This document shows, in pieces, positions 44,366-53,402 of a stretch of DNA of 64,000 nt (positions within the stretch are counted from its first letter, which is position 1; every line of letters starts with the position of its first letter). Where the stretch lies: assembly GCF_001661265.1 (NCBI RefSeq), contig NW_017567007.1:304165-368164 (forward strand). Reading direction: 5' to 3'. This DNA is from Saitoella complicata NRRL Y-17804 (lineage: Eukaryota; Ascomycota; Saitoellomycetes; Saitoellales; Saitoellaceae). The notes under the pieces are model-generated. The model was not told the DNA's origin. It saw nothing but the letters and a program-made list of their open reading frames with translations, and searched no databases. A program made the translations under genes and the position numbers.

Positions 44366-44691
44366 TTTGGACAGAGTAGGAAGGGAAGGGATGGGATGTT
44401 GTCGGAGGATGTTTGGCATACGATATCGATACCCTGATCCCTCGAAAAAAGTTGCTGCACTAGCCACACCCCGCGGAGTCGGCCTCGGTCAAGATCCAGG
44501 GAACGAGTTTTAAATGTGTTGTTTCGTTTCATAGAACTTATCCACCGAGATCTACTGCTTTTCCTCGACATTCAGTGGGTACGCCCATGACTGCGGGGCT
44601 TCAGTGCGTATGCCGACTGCTGGTGTACGAACAAAGTCGCAACCCTGGACGACCGCCAATTCACCAGCATATACCCAGCATTCAATCAAGC
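44366..44691. promoter_or_regulatory. Former divergent GUA1/MDV1 promoter, inside the inverted segment
   Basis: 326 bp between the GUA1 ATG (44365, minus) and the stranded MDV1-like ATG (44692, plus). In the ancestral order it would have separated two divergently transcribed genes. It is now flipped, so each promoter half drives the wrong body: GUA1 5' half into MDV1, and the MDV1 start into the GUA1 3' half. Neither junction is in frame. Confidence 0.7.
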
Positions 44692-44697
44692 ATGCCG

Positions 44698-45583
44698 CGA
44701 CTCCACTGTTGCTGCCAAGTTGATGCACGAGGCTATCGGACACCGCTTCCACGCCATCCTTGTCGATAACGGAGTCCTCCGCCTCAACGAGGCCGAGATC
44801 GTCCACGAGACTTTGACCAAAGGTCTCGGTATCGACCTCACCGTCATCGACGCATCCGAGGAGTTCCTCTCCAAGCTCAAGGGCGTCTCCGACCCCGAGA
44901 AGAAGCGCAAGATCATCGGAAACACCTTCATCGAAGTCTTTGAGCGCGAGGGCGACAAACTCGAGAAAGCCACCGAGCAATCCGGTGCCAAGATCGAGTT
45001 CTTGTTGCAAGGAACCCTCTACCCCGACGTCATCGAGTCCATCTCCTTCAAGGGTCCTTCCGCTACCATCAAGACCCACCACAATGTCGGCGGTCTCCTC
45101 GACGACATGAAGCTCAAGCTCATCGAGCCCCTTCGCGAGCTCTTCAAGGATGAGGTCCGTGCGCTCGGTCGCCTCATGGGTATCCCCGCCGACCTCGTCA
45201 TGCGTCACCCCTTCCCCGGACCCGGTCTCGCAATCCGTATCTTGGGCGAAGTCACCCCCGAACAAATCGCAATCGCCCGCGCCGCCGATAACATCTTCAT
45301 CCAAGAAATCCGCGCTCACGGGATCTATGACCGTATGTCCCAGGCTTTCGCTGCTCTCCTCCCTGTCCGTGCCGTCGGTGTCATGGGTGACCAGCGTACG
45401 TACGAGCAAGTCATCGCGCTCCGTGCTGTTGAGACCACTGATTTCATGACTGCGACGTGGTATGAGTTTGAGGCTAAGTTCTTGAAGGTTGTGAGTAGCA
45501 GGATTATCAATGAGGTTAGGGGTGTTAACAGGGTTGTTTACGATGTGTCTACGAAGCCTCCGGCTACTATTGAATGGGAGTAG
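44698..45583 (+). pseudogene. GUA1: GMP synthase, 3' half (ATP-pyrophosphatase and dimerisation domains)
   Basis: Continues exactly where the minus-strand half ends: the reading frame begins [14 protein letters not shown], completing the P-loop SGGVDS. It carries [10 protein letters not shown], the substrate-binding [14 protein letters not shown] and [21 protein letters not shown], and the terminal [10 protein letters not shown] of all GMP synthases. The 5' half (752 nt) plus this half (886 nt) make 1,638 nt, 545 aa, the normal length. The upstream ATG at 44692 belongs to the MDV1-like gene and reads out of frame here; the first in-frame ATG is at 44723, inside the domain. Confidence 0.93.
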
Positions 45584-45902
45584 ACGAGCTTGAAAAGAGA
45601 GGGATTGGGAAGAAGGGAAAAGAGAGGACAGATGGATATGGATATGGATATCATACACAGGAACGACATAATTAGAAGAGCGTAGAAACGGAAATACGAG
45701 CGCTTGTTATCATTGATCTCCTCTCTCCCTTCAAATTTTGCAAGTCGTCGGGGTTGACTGCGCGATGCGATCATTCATGACATCACCGCCGACCCTAGGA
45801 CCCTTGTGCGAAAACTCACCACCATATAAAGACCACCGACATTCCTCACCCATTCGATCCATCAACAATCTTAGTTTACTACAAAACACTACTACAACCA
45901 AA
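45584..45902. promoter_or_regulatory. Intergenic with TATA box at 45825-45830
   Basis: 319 bp between the GUA1 3' half and a small plus-strand gene. TATAAA at 45825-45830 lies 73 bp above that gene's ATG (45903), a position like that in the tandem mitochondrial repeat genes. An ATG-GAT-rich stretch near 45630 is in the GUA1 3' region. Confidence 0.55.
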
Positions 45903-46172
45903 ATGACGCTCAAGCCCGACACCCAAGAAGGAGTTTTCCACGTACGTCTCAACCATACTTCCTAGTGACCCCCTTCAGGTGGCTAATATCGCGTGTAACA
46001 GGAGGGCTCCAAGAACTCCCACCAGGCCAACGACCCCCAAGACTCCCGCTCCCTCGCTAACCGCGCAAACGCCGAGCGTAAGGAGGAGAAGGAGGAGGCC
46101 AAGCGGGAAGCTGCTGAGGCGGATAAGGCCGAGCAGCAGGAGAGGGAGGAGTTGGCGGAGATTAACAAGTAA
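45903..46172 (+). CDS. Small charged hydrophilic protein
   Basis: Exons 45903-45941 and 46002-46172 over a 60-nt intron (donor GTACGT, acceptor TAACAG) give a 69-aa protein. It starts MTLKPDTQEGVFHEGSKNSH, continues ANDPQDSRSLANRANAERK, and ends in a Lys/Glu/Ala-rich helix. There is no signal peptide or membrane span. I do not recognise the family. The high charge, small size and TATA promoter suggest a conidiation- or stress-type hydrophilin, which is inference only. Confidence 0.75.
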
Positions 46173-46486
46173 ATGGAAGCATGTGGTGCTGGATGCTACG
46201 TGCTGCGTGCTGAGGAGTGTATGAGTATTATTTGCATTGGGGTTTGCATTTTCAGATGAGATGAGGTGAAATGAATTCATATTTGTCGTCTCTATTTGAA
46301 GATGGGGTGACGGGCCTGAGCGTCCAGATGAGGCCTCATTTGTTCTCTCCATCCGTAATGTCTGAATTCGTACATCGCGGTGCTATCTTCGCCGCTTATC
46401 GTGTGAATCCATTCTGTTTTCAACTCATACCCATCCGTTCGAAGGTTGGGGTCCATCCACTTCTCGTCTGTCACCACCCCCGGTCA
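46173..46486. other. Convergent intergenic region, 3' UTRs
   Basis: 314 bp between the small charged-protein gene and the end of SEN54. No gene or repeat is seen. Confidence 0.5.
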
Positions 46487-47764
46487 TCACCGCCCACGTC
46501 CCCTCCCCCTCCCTCTTCCTTTCCCACCACCCCGCCCCCTTTTCGCTTCTTCGCCTCTTCTCGGGTACACAACCCCATCATCCCCAAAACTCAGATCCCC
46601 AATCCTCAAATAACTCACTACCCCACTATCCACAACAGCAAGCAACACACTCCTCCTCCCCTCCTTTAGCTTTTTCATTTGTGCCCCAACTCCAGCGTGT
46701 CCTTCTCCCTGTGGGGATGGGTGGAAGGGGATGGTTGAGAGGAGAGTGTTGATCTCGGAAAGGGAGGGGGTGTGTGTTGATCGTGAGCTGACGACACAGA
46801 TACGGAAATTGGGGGGAGGGGGTTCGGAGCGTTTGAATTTTGTTGCGGGTTTCCAGATGTCGAAATGCACCCGCCACAGCGACGAATGAGTCGGCTCATT
46901 CACCAAGCTTTGCGAAGTCGATGTCGATGAGGGTTGGGAGGAGAAGGAGTGGTAGGGCACCAGGGAGAGGAGCTTGTATACGTCTGCATAGTGCCGGAAT
47001 TTCCGGTCTGTTGAGATGATTGGGTTGTCTGCTGTTCGTACGGGCGGTTGTGAGGGTTTGAGTGCCGCTGCGAAAATCGAGCTGAACACGCCCCTCACCC
47101 ACGGACTCCACAAACTCCTTCCCACCACCTCCTGCACAGGTTGCTCCTCACCCGGCGTCCCATCAAATGTCGCAGCCCGTCGTACAATATACCCACTCCT
47201 CTTCAGATTGGCATAAACTGCATAGACCTCCGCCTCCACGCGTGTCTTGGAGGAGCCGAGACATGCTGCGTAGATGCCCTGAAGAGACATTGGGATTCCG
47301 TATGGGTAAAAGACTTCAAGGGAGCCGCGTTCGAGCATGTAGATTGTTTCTTCGGGGAGGAGGTATCCCAAACTGGTCTTCTCCGCAGGCGAATCGGCGG
47401 TAGTCGTCGTCGTGTTGGGAGGAGCGGCAACACCGAGGTTCTTGAAATGTGGGCCTCTGAGTTTGTCAACGCGTGCGAGGCCGAGTTCTTCGAGCCAGGT
47501 ACACTGACAACTCGTCTTTCCCGCAAACTTCCTTTCCACTTCCAAGGCGCTCCGCATTGCCTCCCTACTCTCATTCAACACTTTCTCCTGGCGATTTGTG
47601 CCATCTGGCTCGAAATTCTTCTCGCCACGGCGGGGGAGAGAGGTGGGGTCGGATTTGGAGGAGGTTAGGGAGGAGAGGAGGCGCCAGTCTTGGATTTCGT
47701 CGGCAAGGTCGGTGTCTTCGGGAGGTGCAAGGGTTGGATCGCCTTCGGGTTCTGGATCAGCCAT
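46487..47764 (-). CDS. SEN54: tRNA-splicing endonuclease subunit SEN54
   Basis: 425-aa single-exon structural subunit of the Sen2-Sen15-Sen34-Sen54 endonuclease that excises tRNA introns. The N-terminal Sen54 domain has LPRRGEKNFEPDGTNRQ followed by SREAMRSALEVERKF, and YLLPEETIYMLERGSLEVFY is the family signature. EVYAVYANLKRSGYIVRR matches the central helix-turn region. The C-terminus ends in a Gly/Arg/Lys-rich stretch (GGGKGRGRGRGRGR). Two tRNA genes with introns occur in the same window. Confidence 0.92.
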   Translation of the reverse strand: MADPEPEGDPTLAPPEDTDLADEIQDWRLLSSLTSSKSDPTSLPRRGEKNFEPDGTNRQEKVLNESREAMRSALEVERKFAGKTSCQCTWLEELGLARVDKLRGPHFKNLGVAAPPNTTTTTADSPAEKTSLGYLLPEETIYMLERGSLEVFYPYGIPMSLQGIYAACLGSSKTRVEAEVYAVYANLKRSGYIVRRAATFDGTPGEEQPVQEVVGRSLWSPWVRGVFSSIFAAALKPSQPPVRTADNPIISTDRKFRHYADVYKLLSLVPYHSFSSQPSSTSTSQSLVNEPTHSSLWRVHFDIWKPATKFKRSEPPPPNFRICVVSSRSTHTPSLSEINTLLSTIPFHPSPQGEGHAGVGAQMKKLKEGRRSVLLAVVDSGVVSYLRIGDLSFGDDGVVYPRRGEEAKRGRGGGKGRGRGRGRGR

Positions 47765-47920
47765 TATGATGTGGTTGTTGCGGATTGACTAAGTCGTACT
47801 CGAATGGAGGGAGTTTAGCGCTGCGGTGTAACGAAGACTCGAGGAGGAGGTCAAAAAAGGAAATCGATTCGGATGTTTACGCTGAATACCTGACTTTTTA
47901 AGAAATTGTTCGTAAGGAGC

Positions 47921-47992
47921 GCCTCTTTGGCACAGTGGTACTGCGTCGCACTCGTAATGCGAAGATCGCTCGTTCGATTCGGGCAAGAGGCA
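47921..47992 (+). tRNA. tRNA-Thr (anticodon CGT)
   Basis: 72-nt cloverleaf without intron: acceptor GCCTCTT/AAGAGGC, anticodon stem TCGCA/TGCGA with loop CTCGTAA (anticodon CGT, codon ACG), and T arm GCTCG TTCGATT CGGGC. A T-run (CTTTTTTG) follows immediately as terminator. It sits in the divergent gap between SEN54 and the PncC-type gene. Confidence 0.93.
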
Positions 47993-48205
47993 CTTTTTTG
48001 CTTTTTCCGGTTCAACCCCAGCCCATTTGCGATTCGTTGGGTCATTTGCACTCAATTAGTCTGTCTCATTTTTCTGCTATGATATACCCGTCACTCAATG
48101 GCTTGTCGTTGTGAGAAGACAACACCAGTTTCCCACCCTCCCCTCCTATGACGTCAAACATCTCGAGCACGCAAATAACCTCGACCCCTACACCATTGCC
48201 CCCAC

Positions 48206-48888
48206 ATGAACACCAGAACTCTGCGTTTCTTGTCTCGATCGCTTCTACTCTACCATACAACTCATCGTTCATTCACCACCACAGCAATAAAAATGTCCGC
48301 CCCCTCCCTCCCCCACCAAATCATCTCCTCCCTACGTTCCCTCCACCAACCCCTCCCCCTCGCAACAGCCGAATCCTGCACCGGCGGCCTCATCGCAAAC
48401 GAACTAACCGATATTCCCGGGTCCTCCGAAGTCTTCCGCATCGGCGTTGTAGCGTACTCGGAAGAGGCGAAAGAGGGGGTGTTGGGGGTTGCACGGGAGA
48501 CGATTAGGGAAAAGGGAGTTGTTAGTGAGGAGGTTGCTGTTGAGATGGTACGCGACTCCACCCTCTACATGTACTGCTCACAGGATATGAAGAGCTGATG
48601 TTGGATGCTTAGGCCAAAGGCGCACGACTACAAGCCCTCAAAACCCTCTCCGATTCAACACCAAACCTCGCCTACGGCATCTCAACAACCGGCGAACTCG
48701 GCCTCGGCTCCCAACAAGACACAGCTTGGCTCGCAATCGTTGGTCCCGAAGAATCACGCATAAGAACGAAATTATTGAAGGGCGACCAGATCAGATGGGA
48801 TCGGAAGACGAATAAGTTGGTTACAGCGTATGAGGCGTTGGAGCTATTGAGAGAGCAGATTGAGGGGTGGAAGAAAGACTCAGATTAA
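48206..48888 (+). CDS. CinA C-terminal/PncC-type amidase
   Basis: Family of nicotinamide-mononucleotide amidases in bacteria; fungal function is unproven. Exons 48206-48547 and 48613-48888 over a 65-nt intron give 205 aa. The signature [21 protein letters not shown] is complete, then [16 protein letters not shown], and the second exon has [11 protein letters not shown]. The first 29 residues ([20 protein letters not shown] and on) look like a mitochondrial presequence; ATG 48293 (MSAPSLP) is an alternative. The MoCF/CinA-N-type gene lies 7 kb away at 55753-56781. Confidence 0.88.
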
Positions 48889-49013
48889 GCATAGGGTATA
48901 AAGAGTTCTGCATGTAGCCCTTAAAGTTGTGACGACTAATATCATGAAGTACACTAACTCCATACTATCCATTCCATCCATACGAAACTCAGCAGCAACC
49001 CCTCCCTTACATT

Positions 49014-50590
49014 CTACAACCTCGCCTTCGGCCCCCCATCAGCAACCTCAATAGGCAACTCAACCCACCCCATAATCTCTGCCACCATCCTCCTCCTAAC
49101 CCCCTCCATCTCCCTAACCCCACCCCCAAAATCATACCGTGCCCCCCGACTAAGCACCTCCGCAAACAAACAAGTAAACACCCCACAATCACTCCCATTC
49201 CTCTGCATCGGCCTCGACTCATCAGCATACTCCGCCCACGTCGAGGCATCGAGTTCCGGACATTCCGATTGGAGGTAAGACCGTATGAGGGAGAAGTAGT
49301 GCGCAGGATCGGTGTGGATCGAGTCCCAGCATTCGAGGCGTTTGTGGGCGAGGTTGATGGTTGCTAGCCACCAATGCGTGTTAGACACGTTTACCGGGAC
49401 AACCACTAAATCCATTTCCTCGATCTTGACTTTTGCTTTCTTGGCCCAGCGGCGGACGGAGCTGTACCCTTTTTGTTCGAAGGATGTGAGGAAGAAGGTG
49501 TTGAAGATATGCACTTTCATGCCGAGGGAGCGTGAGCGTTCGTTGAGGAGTGCGATGTAGAAGTTGATGATTTCGTCGTTGAGCCACATGCGGGGTGAGA
49601 GAGTCTGTAAATCTCGGCCCTTGATCGGGATGTTGTTTTTCTCGGCAAAGACGTGGTTCGGGCGGTCTCTTGCGTCTCGGAAGAGTTCGCTGACTTTTTC
49701 GAGGATGTCGGGGGAGAGAGGGGCCGGTTTTCCGGTGGGACGGTACCCGCCGCGGGCTTTTTCTTCGCGCATCTTGGCGAGGTCGGCTTCTCGTTTTGCT
49801 TTTGCTTCGCGGTATTTGTCATATTCGTAGTGGCCTTCTTCGCTTCTGACTTGCTTCAGGAGCTCCAGTAGTTCTTGGAGACTGTCATTGTCCGGTTCGT
49901 CTCTCGGAATTGGTTGTTTTGGTGCCGGTACCTTCGCCTTTGGTGTTGGCGTGAACAGCCCATTCGACTCCATCTTTGTCGTACGATTCTTGATCGGTGT
50001 CGATGTTGGCGTCTCATCATCAATCTCAATCACCTCCACCGTCTTGGCGTCCCACACCTTGCTCTTCTCCGCCCTCTTCTTCGGCGACGGACTCATCATC
50101 TCCAACGTCTCTGCAAACTTCGTGATCCGTGGTGCTGGTGAAGGTCCATACGGACTTCGTGGTACCTTTGTTGATGGCGGTGGAGGCGGCTTCGCGGGTT
50201 GCAGCGATACGGCGAGAGCTGTGGCGAGTTTGGATTTGAGATCGGGTATGCTTTTCTGGAAGCGGGGTGCTGAATGCGGTACGTTGAAGGGTTCGGGGGG
50301 CGGAAGGTCGCGAGGTTTTAGGATGCGCGTTGGTGGTGGTGCTGAGACGAGATGTTAGCAGGTGCGGCAGGGCAATTGCAATTGAGGAAGGGTGGCATAC
50401 ATGGTGCATCACTGCGTATGCGCAGATGTTTTGAAGCGTCCATCTCTTTCGGCTTCGGTTTCAAGATAGACTTCTGCCTGCGTTGTGAGGGTCGTGGTTC
50501 GTCTCCCGAACCCAGCGGTTCTTTCTGTATCTTGACTGTATGGAAGTCGTTGAGCATCAAGTAGCTGTCCGGGCTGGTCTTCCATACCAT
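49014..50590 (-). CDS. ULP1: SUMO protease ULP1 (C48 peptidase)
   Basis: Cysteine protease that matures SUMO and removes it from substrates, usually at nuclear pores. Exons 50590-50401 and 50341-49014 over a 59-nt intron give 505 aa. The C-terminal catalytic domain has LNDEIINFYIALLNERS, the His in NTHWWLA, the Asp in LECWDSIH, the Gln in PMQRNGSDCG and the nucleophile Cys in SDCGVF. The N-terminal half is a low-complexity, basic Pro/Lys-rich region with EVIEIDDE. The 5' end is uncertain: an open frame from 50669 rich in KKKRR could contribute if another intron exists. Confidence 0.9.
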
Positions 50591-51241
50591 TGGGACTCCT
50601 TTTCCTGTCCTCCCGATCTACCCTTCTCTTCTTCTTCGGTCTCGGTGGTTCTCGTGTCTGCTCATCCAACCAATGCCCGACTAAACCACAACAAACACGG
50701 TCAATTCTCTCTTCTCAGTCCAATGACATCGGAATGGACTCACATTCCATGCATTGATCCCAAGCATACGCCTTCGCGGCCAACAACCCACTCCATACCC
50801 TCTCGCGACTCGGCAGCTGCAGCTGCAGCTGCAGCTGCGGCACCCAGTCGAGGGGGGCCGTCGGTACCATGGCTCCTATCGCAGAAGGTGCGATATCAGG
50901 ATGTCGGTTGTGTCTGTCGTTAAATGCTCCGTCGTGAGAGCGTTTTGATAGCATTGAGCGGTGTGCACGGGCCGGGGATGTATGCTGCTTTGGTGTTTTT
51001 GGTCCGCAACACGACGACAAGTCGCGAACACGCGCAGCATGCGATGGCAGCGGGGTGGGCGCAGGGGTTAAGCAACCAGCCAGGATGGGCCCTATCAATG
51101 CGTGAAGTGAGTTGAAAATGGATTGGGATAGATTGGGATGAATAGTTTCCTTCGCAGTAGTCACTCTTCATTTGTCTTGAAAGGAGTGTTCTGAATTGGC
51201 TATGAGGCACTTCGAACTGCAGCTGGTCCACAATACAATAC
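50591..51241. other. ULP1 upstream region with a short palindromic repeat
   Basis: 651 bp between ULP1 and the MFS gene end. It holds a perfect (CAGCTG)4 tract at 50814-50838, each unit its own reverse complement, within a region of short ORFs I do not trust. Confidence 0.5.
50814..50838. repeat. (CAGCTG)n palindromic microsatellite
   Basis: Four exact tandem CAGCTG units plus one base. CAGCTG is an E-box (CANNTG), so the tract could bind bHLH factors upstream of ULP1, or simply be a microsatellite. Confidence 0.85.
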
Positions 51242-52903
51242 CTAAGTCAAATACCTAAAACCACTCTTTGCCTGCTCCACCGAGACCCCGCCACCACCAG
51301 GAATCTCCCCCGTCGCTCCAAACTCCCCCTTATCCGCACTCTCCAACTGCCTATTCATCTTCCTCAACAGCGTTCTCAAGCCAAACGCCATACAAATCGA
51401 AACAGCCGCCGTTCCAGCATTAACCCCCATCGCCATCTGATACCTCGGACTATCACTCAACGGATACAAATAACTAACATAAATCGACGACCCGTTCGAG
51501 ACTGCATTAATAAACGCCAAGGCAGCGGCGCGCTTAGCCGGTGGCCGAGGCATGGAGTTCGAGATCCACGCTAGGGCGACGACGAAGGCGCTATAGACGG
51601 AGGGGACCATAAGCATCATACTCAAGTATCGAGGGGCGAGTTTGATGGTACAGGCGGCGATGATGAACGCGGCAATTGAGATACAGAGTGGGATTGCGAT
51701 GTGGAGGAATCGCTCACCTGTCCTGTCTGCGTGCCAGGCGTTGAAAAAAGTACAGGCCACCGCAAGGACGTATGGAGGAGCGGTGAGGAGGAGGGAGTTG
51801 ACGCGGTTATATCCGAGCGTGGCAACGACCGTAGGGAAGAAGTTTGTGACACCACCCGAGGAGACAATTCCCAGTAAGACAACCATGAGCATGTACGTCC
51901 TGATGTCCTTGAACGCCAACGCACCCCCCTTCATCAAGAACTTCATCTTCGCACCCGCGCCGTGTCCACGATCAGCATCAACCTCGCCTGCATCGATTTC
52001 GAGACGGTAAATTGCGAGTGCGCGTTCTTGGGGAGTCAGCCATTTCGTTGTAGCAGGGAAATCCGGAAGGATCCAAATGGCGAGGAATGCGATTCCCACG
52101 GTCAGCGCGCCCTCGATGATGAAGAGCCATCGCCAAGCGCGTAAGCCGTGGAGTCCGTCCATGCCGTCTACAACTCCGGCAGCGATCAGTCCTGAGAAAG
52201 CACCCGAGATCAAAGCGCCGGAATAGAGCGCCGCAGTGCGGAAGGAGAGTTCCTTTCTCGTGTACCATGACGAAAGGAAGAATAGACAGCCTGGGAAGTA
52301 CGCGGCTTCGATAAATCCAAGAAAGAATCGACAGATTAGAAGACCCACAAAACCTTGGCAGGCGGCTGTAGCGGTGGAGATCACGCCCCAGATGACCATG
52401 GCGGTCGGGAGGTAAATCGATGGCTTCCCGATTGCGTCAAGGAAGAGGTTGGAGGGAAGTTGCATAAGGAGGTATCCCACGAAGAGGATGGACACAGTTG
52501 TTTGGAACTGAACGGAGCTGAGTCCGAGATCATCTTCGAGACCGCCGAGACGGGCACTGGCGATGTTGTTCCTGTCTATAAATCAGAGTCGCCTGGTTAG
52601 TTTCGTGTCGAACGAGTCAATACCTCAAAACTTACCCAAGTAATTCATAATGTACATAATCACCAACATCGGTAATAACCTCGCATCGATCTTTCTCCTG
52701 AGCTTGACGTTGAGGTGCTCGATCTCCTCCGGACTCAAGCCCTGTAACTCGACAGGGAGGGGATGGCGAGTGGTGCCTTGAGCGAGTGGATTGGGTACAC
52801 CTTCTTCGACATCGAAGGAGCCTTTGTGGTCGGGGGAGGCATGTTCGACGTGGCTGATTTGTTGCTTGAAGGGGTCTTGGCTATTCCATTGAACTGCTGA
52901 CAT
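51242..52903 (-). CDS. MFS transporter, anion:cation symporter (Dal5/Tna1-like)
   Basis: Exons 52903-52636 and 51242-52575 over a 60-nt intron (donor GTAAGT) give 533 aa. The splice rebuilds the first membrane span exit MYIMNYLDRNNIASARLGGL, a hallmark of the fungal ACS family (allantoate, nicotinate, tartrate, sugar-acid carriers). Other landmarks: FVGYLLMQLPSNLFLDAIGK, RFFLGFIEAAYFPGCLFFLS, and RWLFIIEGALTVGIAF. About 12 spans are expected. Substrate unknown. It is followed on the same strand by an IlvD/Edd dehydratase. Confidence 0.92.
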
Positions 52904-53402
52904 GGTAATAGTTGGTGCCGTGTGAGGCTCGCCAATTGCGATCGCGACTGGAGAGCAATGGTCAAAGGCCTATGAGCTCTTTTATACGTCTTGAGGATCA
53001 AGTTCACATGCTGATCAAGCCTGTGCCCCGCCTTCAGTTGCAACCCCGCTTCATTACGATCCGTCTCGCGTATGCCCATATGATTAACATTGAGGTCAGC
53101 TGTGACAGAAGGCGTACGCGTGGGGGAGTGTGCCTATCACTGGTCGCAGCGGTTAAGGTTGCGCTCGATAGGCTCATTCTGTCTCGTTAACTTTGGCTAA
53201 ATCGGCTGTTTCACCCTTCATCACAGGGTTCCCCACACGTCGGTGCATTGTCAACCGAGGAGCTTGAGTGGGAGAGGCGGGGGTAGGAACGGAGCACAGA
53301 GGTCCGCATGGGAAATGGCATGATCAGAAGGTACCTAACTTATTGGAATAGTAGGTATATGGCAACGACAACGTTCAACACATCAAGTAAGAGTGCACCT
53401 CC
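52904..53402. other. Intergenic, MFS upstream region
   Basis: 499 bp between the MFS start and the dehydratase stop. It should contain the transporter promoter. No other feature is supported. Confidence 0.5.

Noticed and set aside
43614-44698. GUA1 halves explained by an intron or by alternative splicing
   Set aside because: The halves are on opposite strands, so splicing cannot join them; no donor or acceptor is present at the breaks.
43590-44730. Inversion caused by inverted repeats or a mobile element
   Set aside because: Comparing both flanks directly and as reverse complement shows only 3-bp matches and no element.
44552-45658. 368-codon minus-strand ORF opposite the GUA1 3' half
   Set aside because: Antisense shadow rich in Asp/Glu/Gly; GUA1 conservation explains the open frame.
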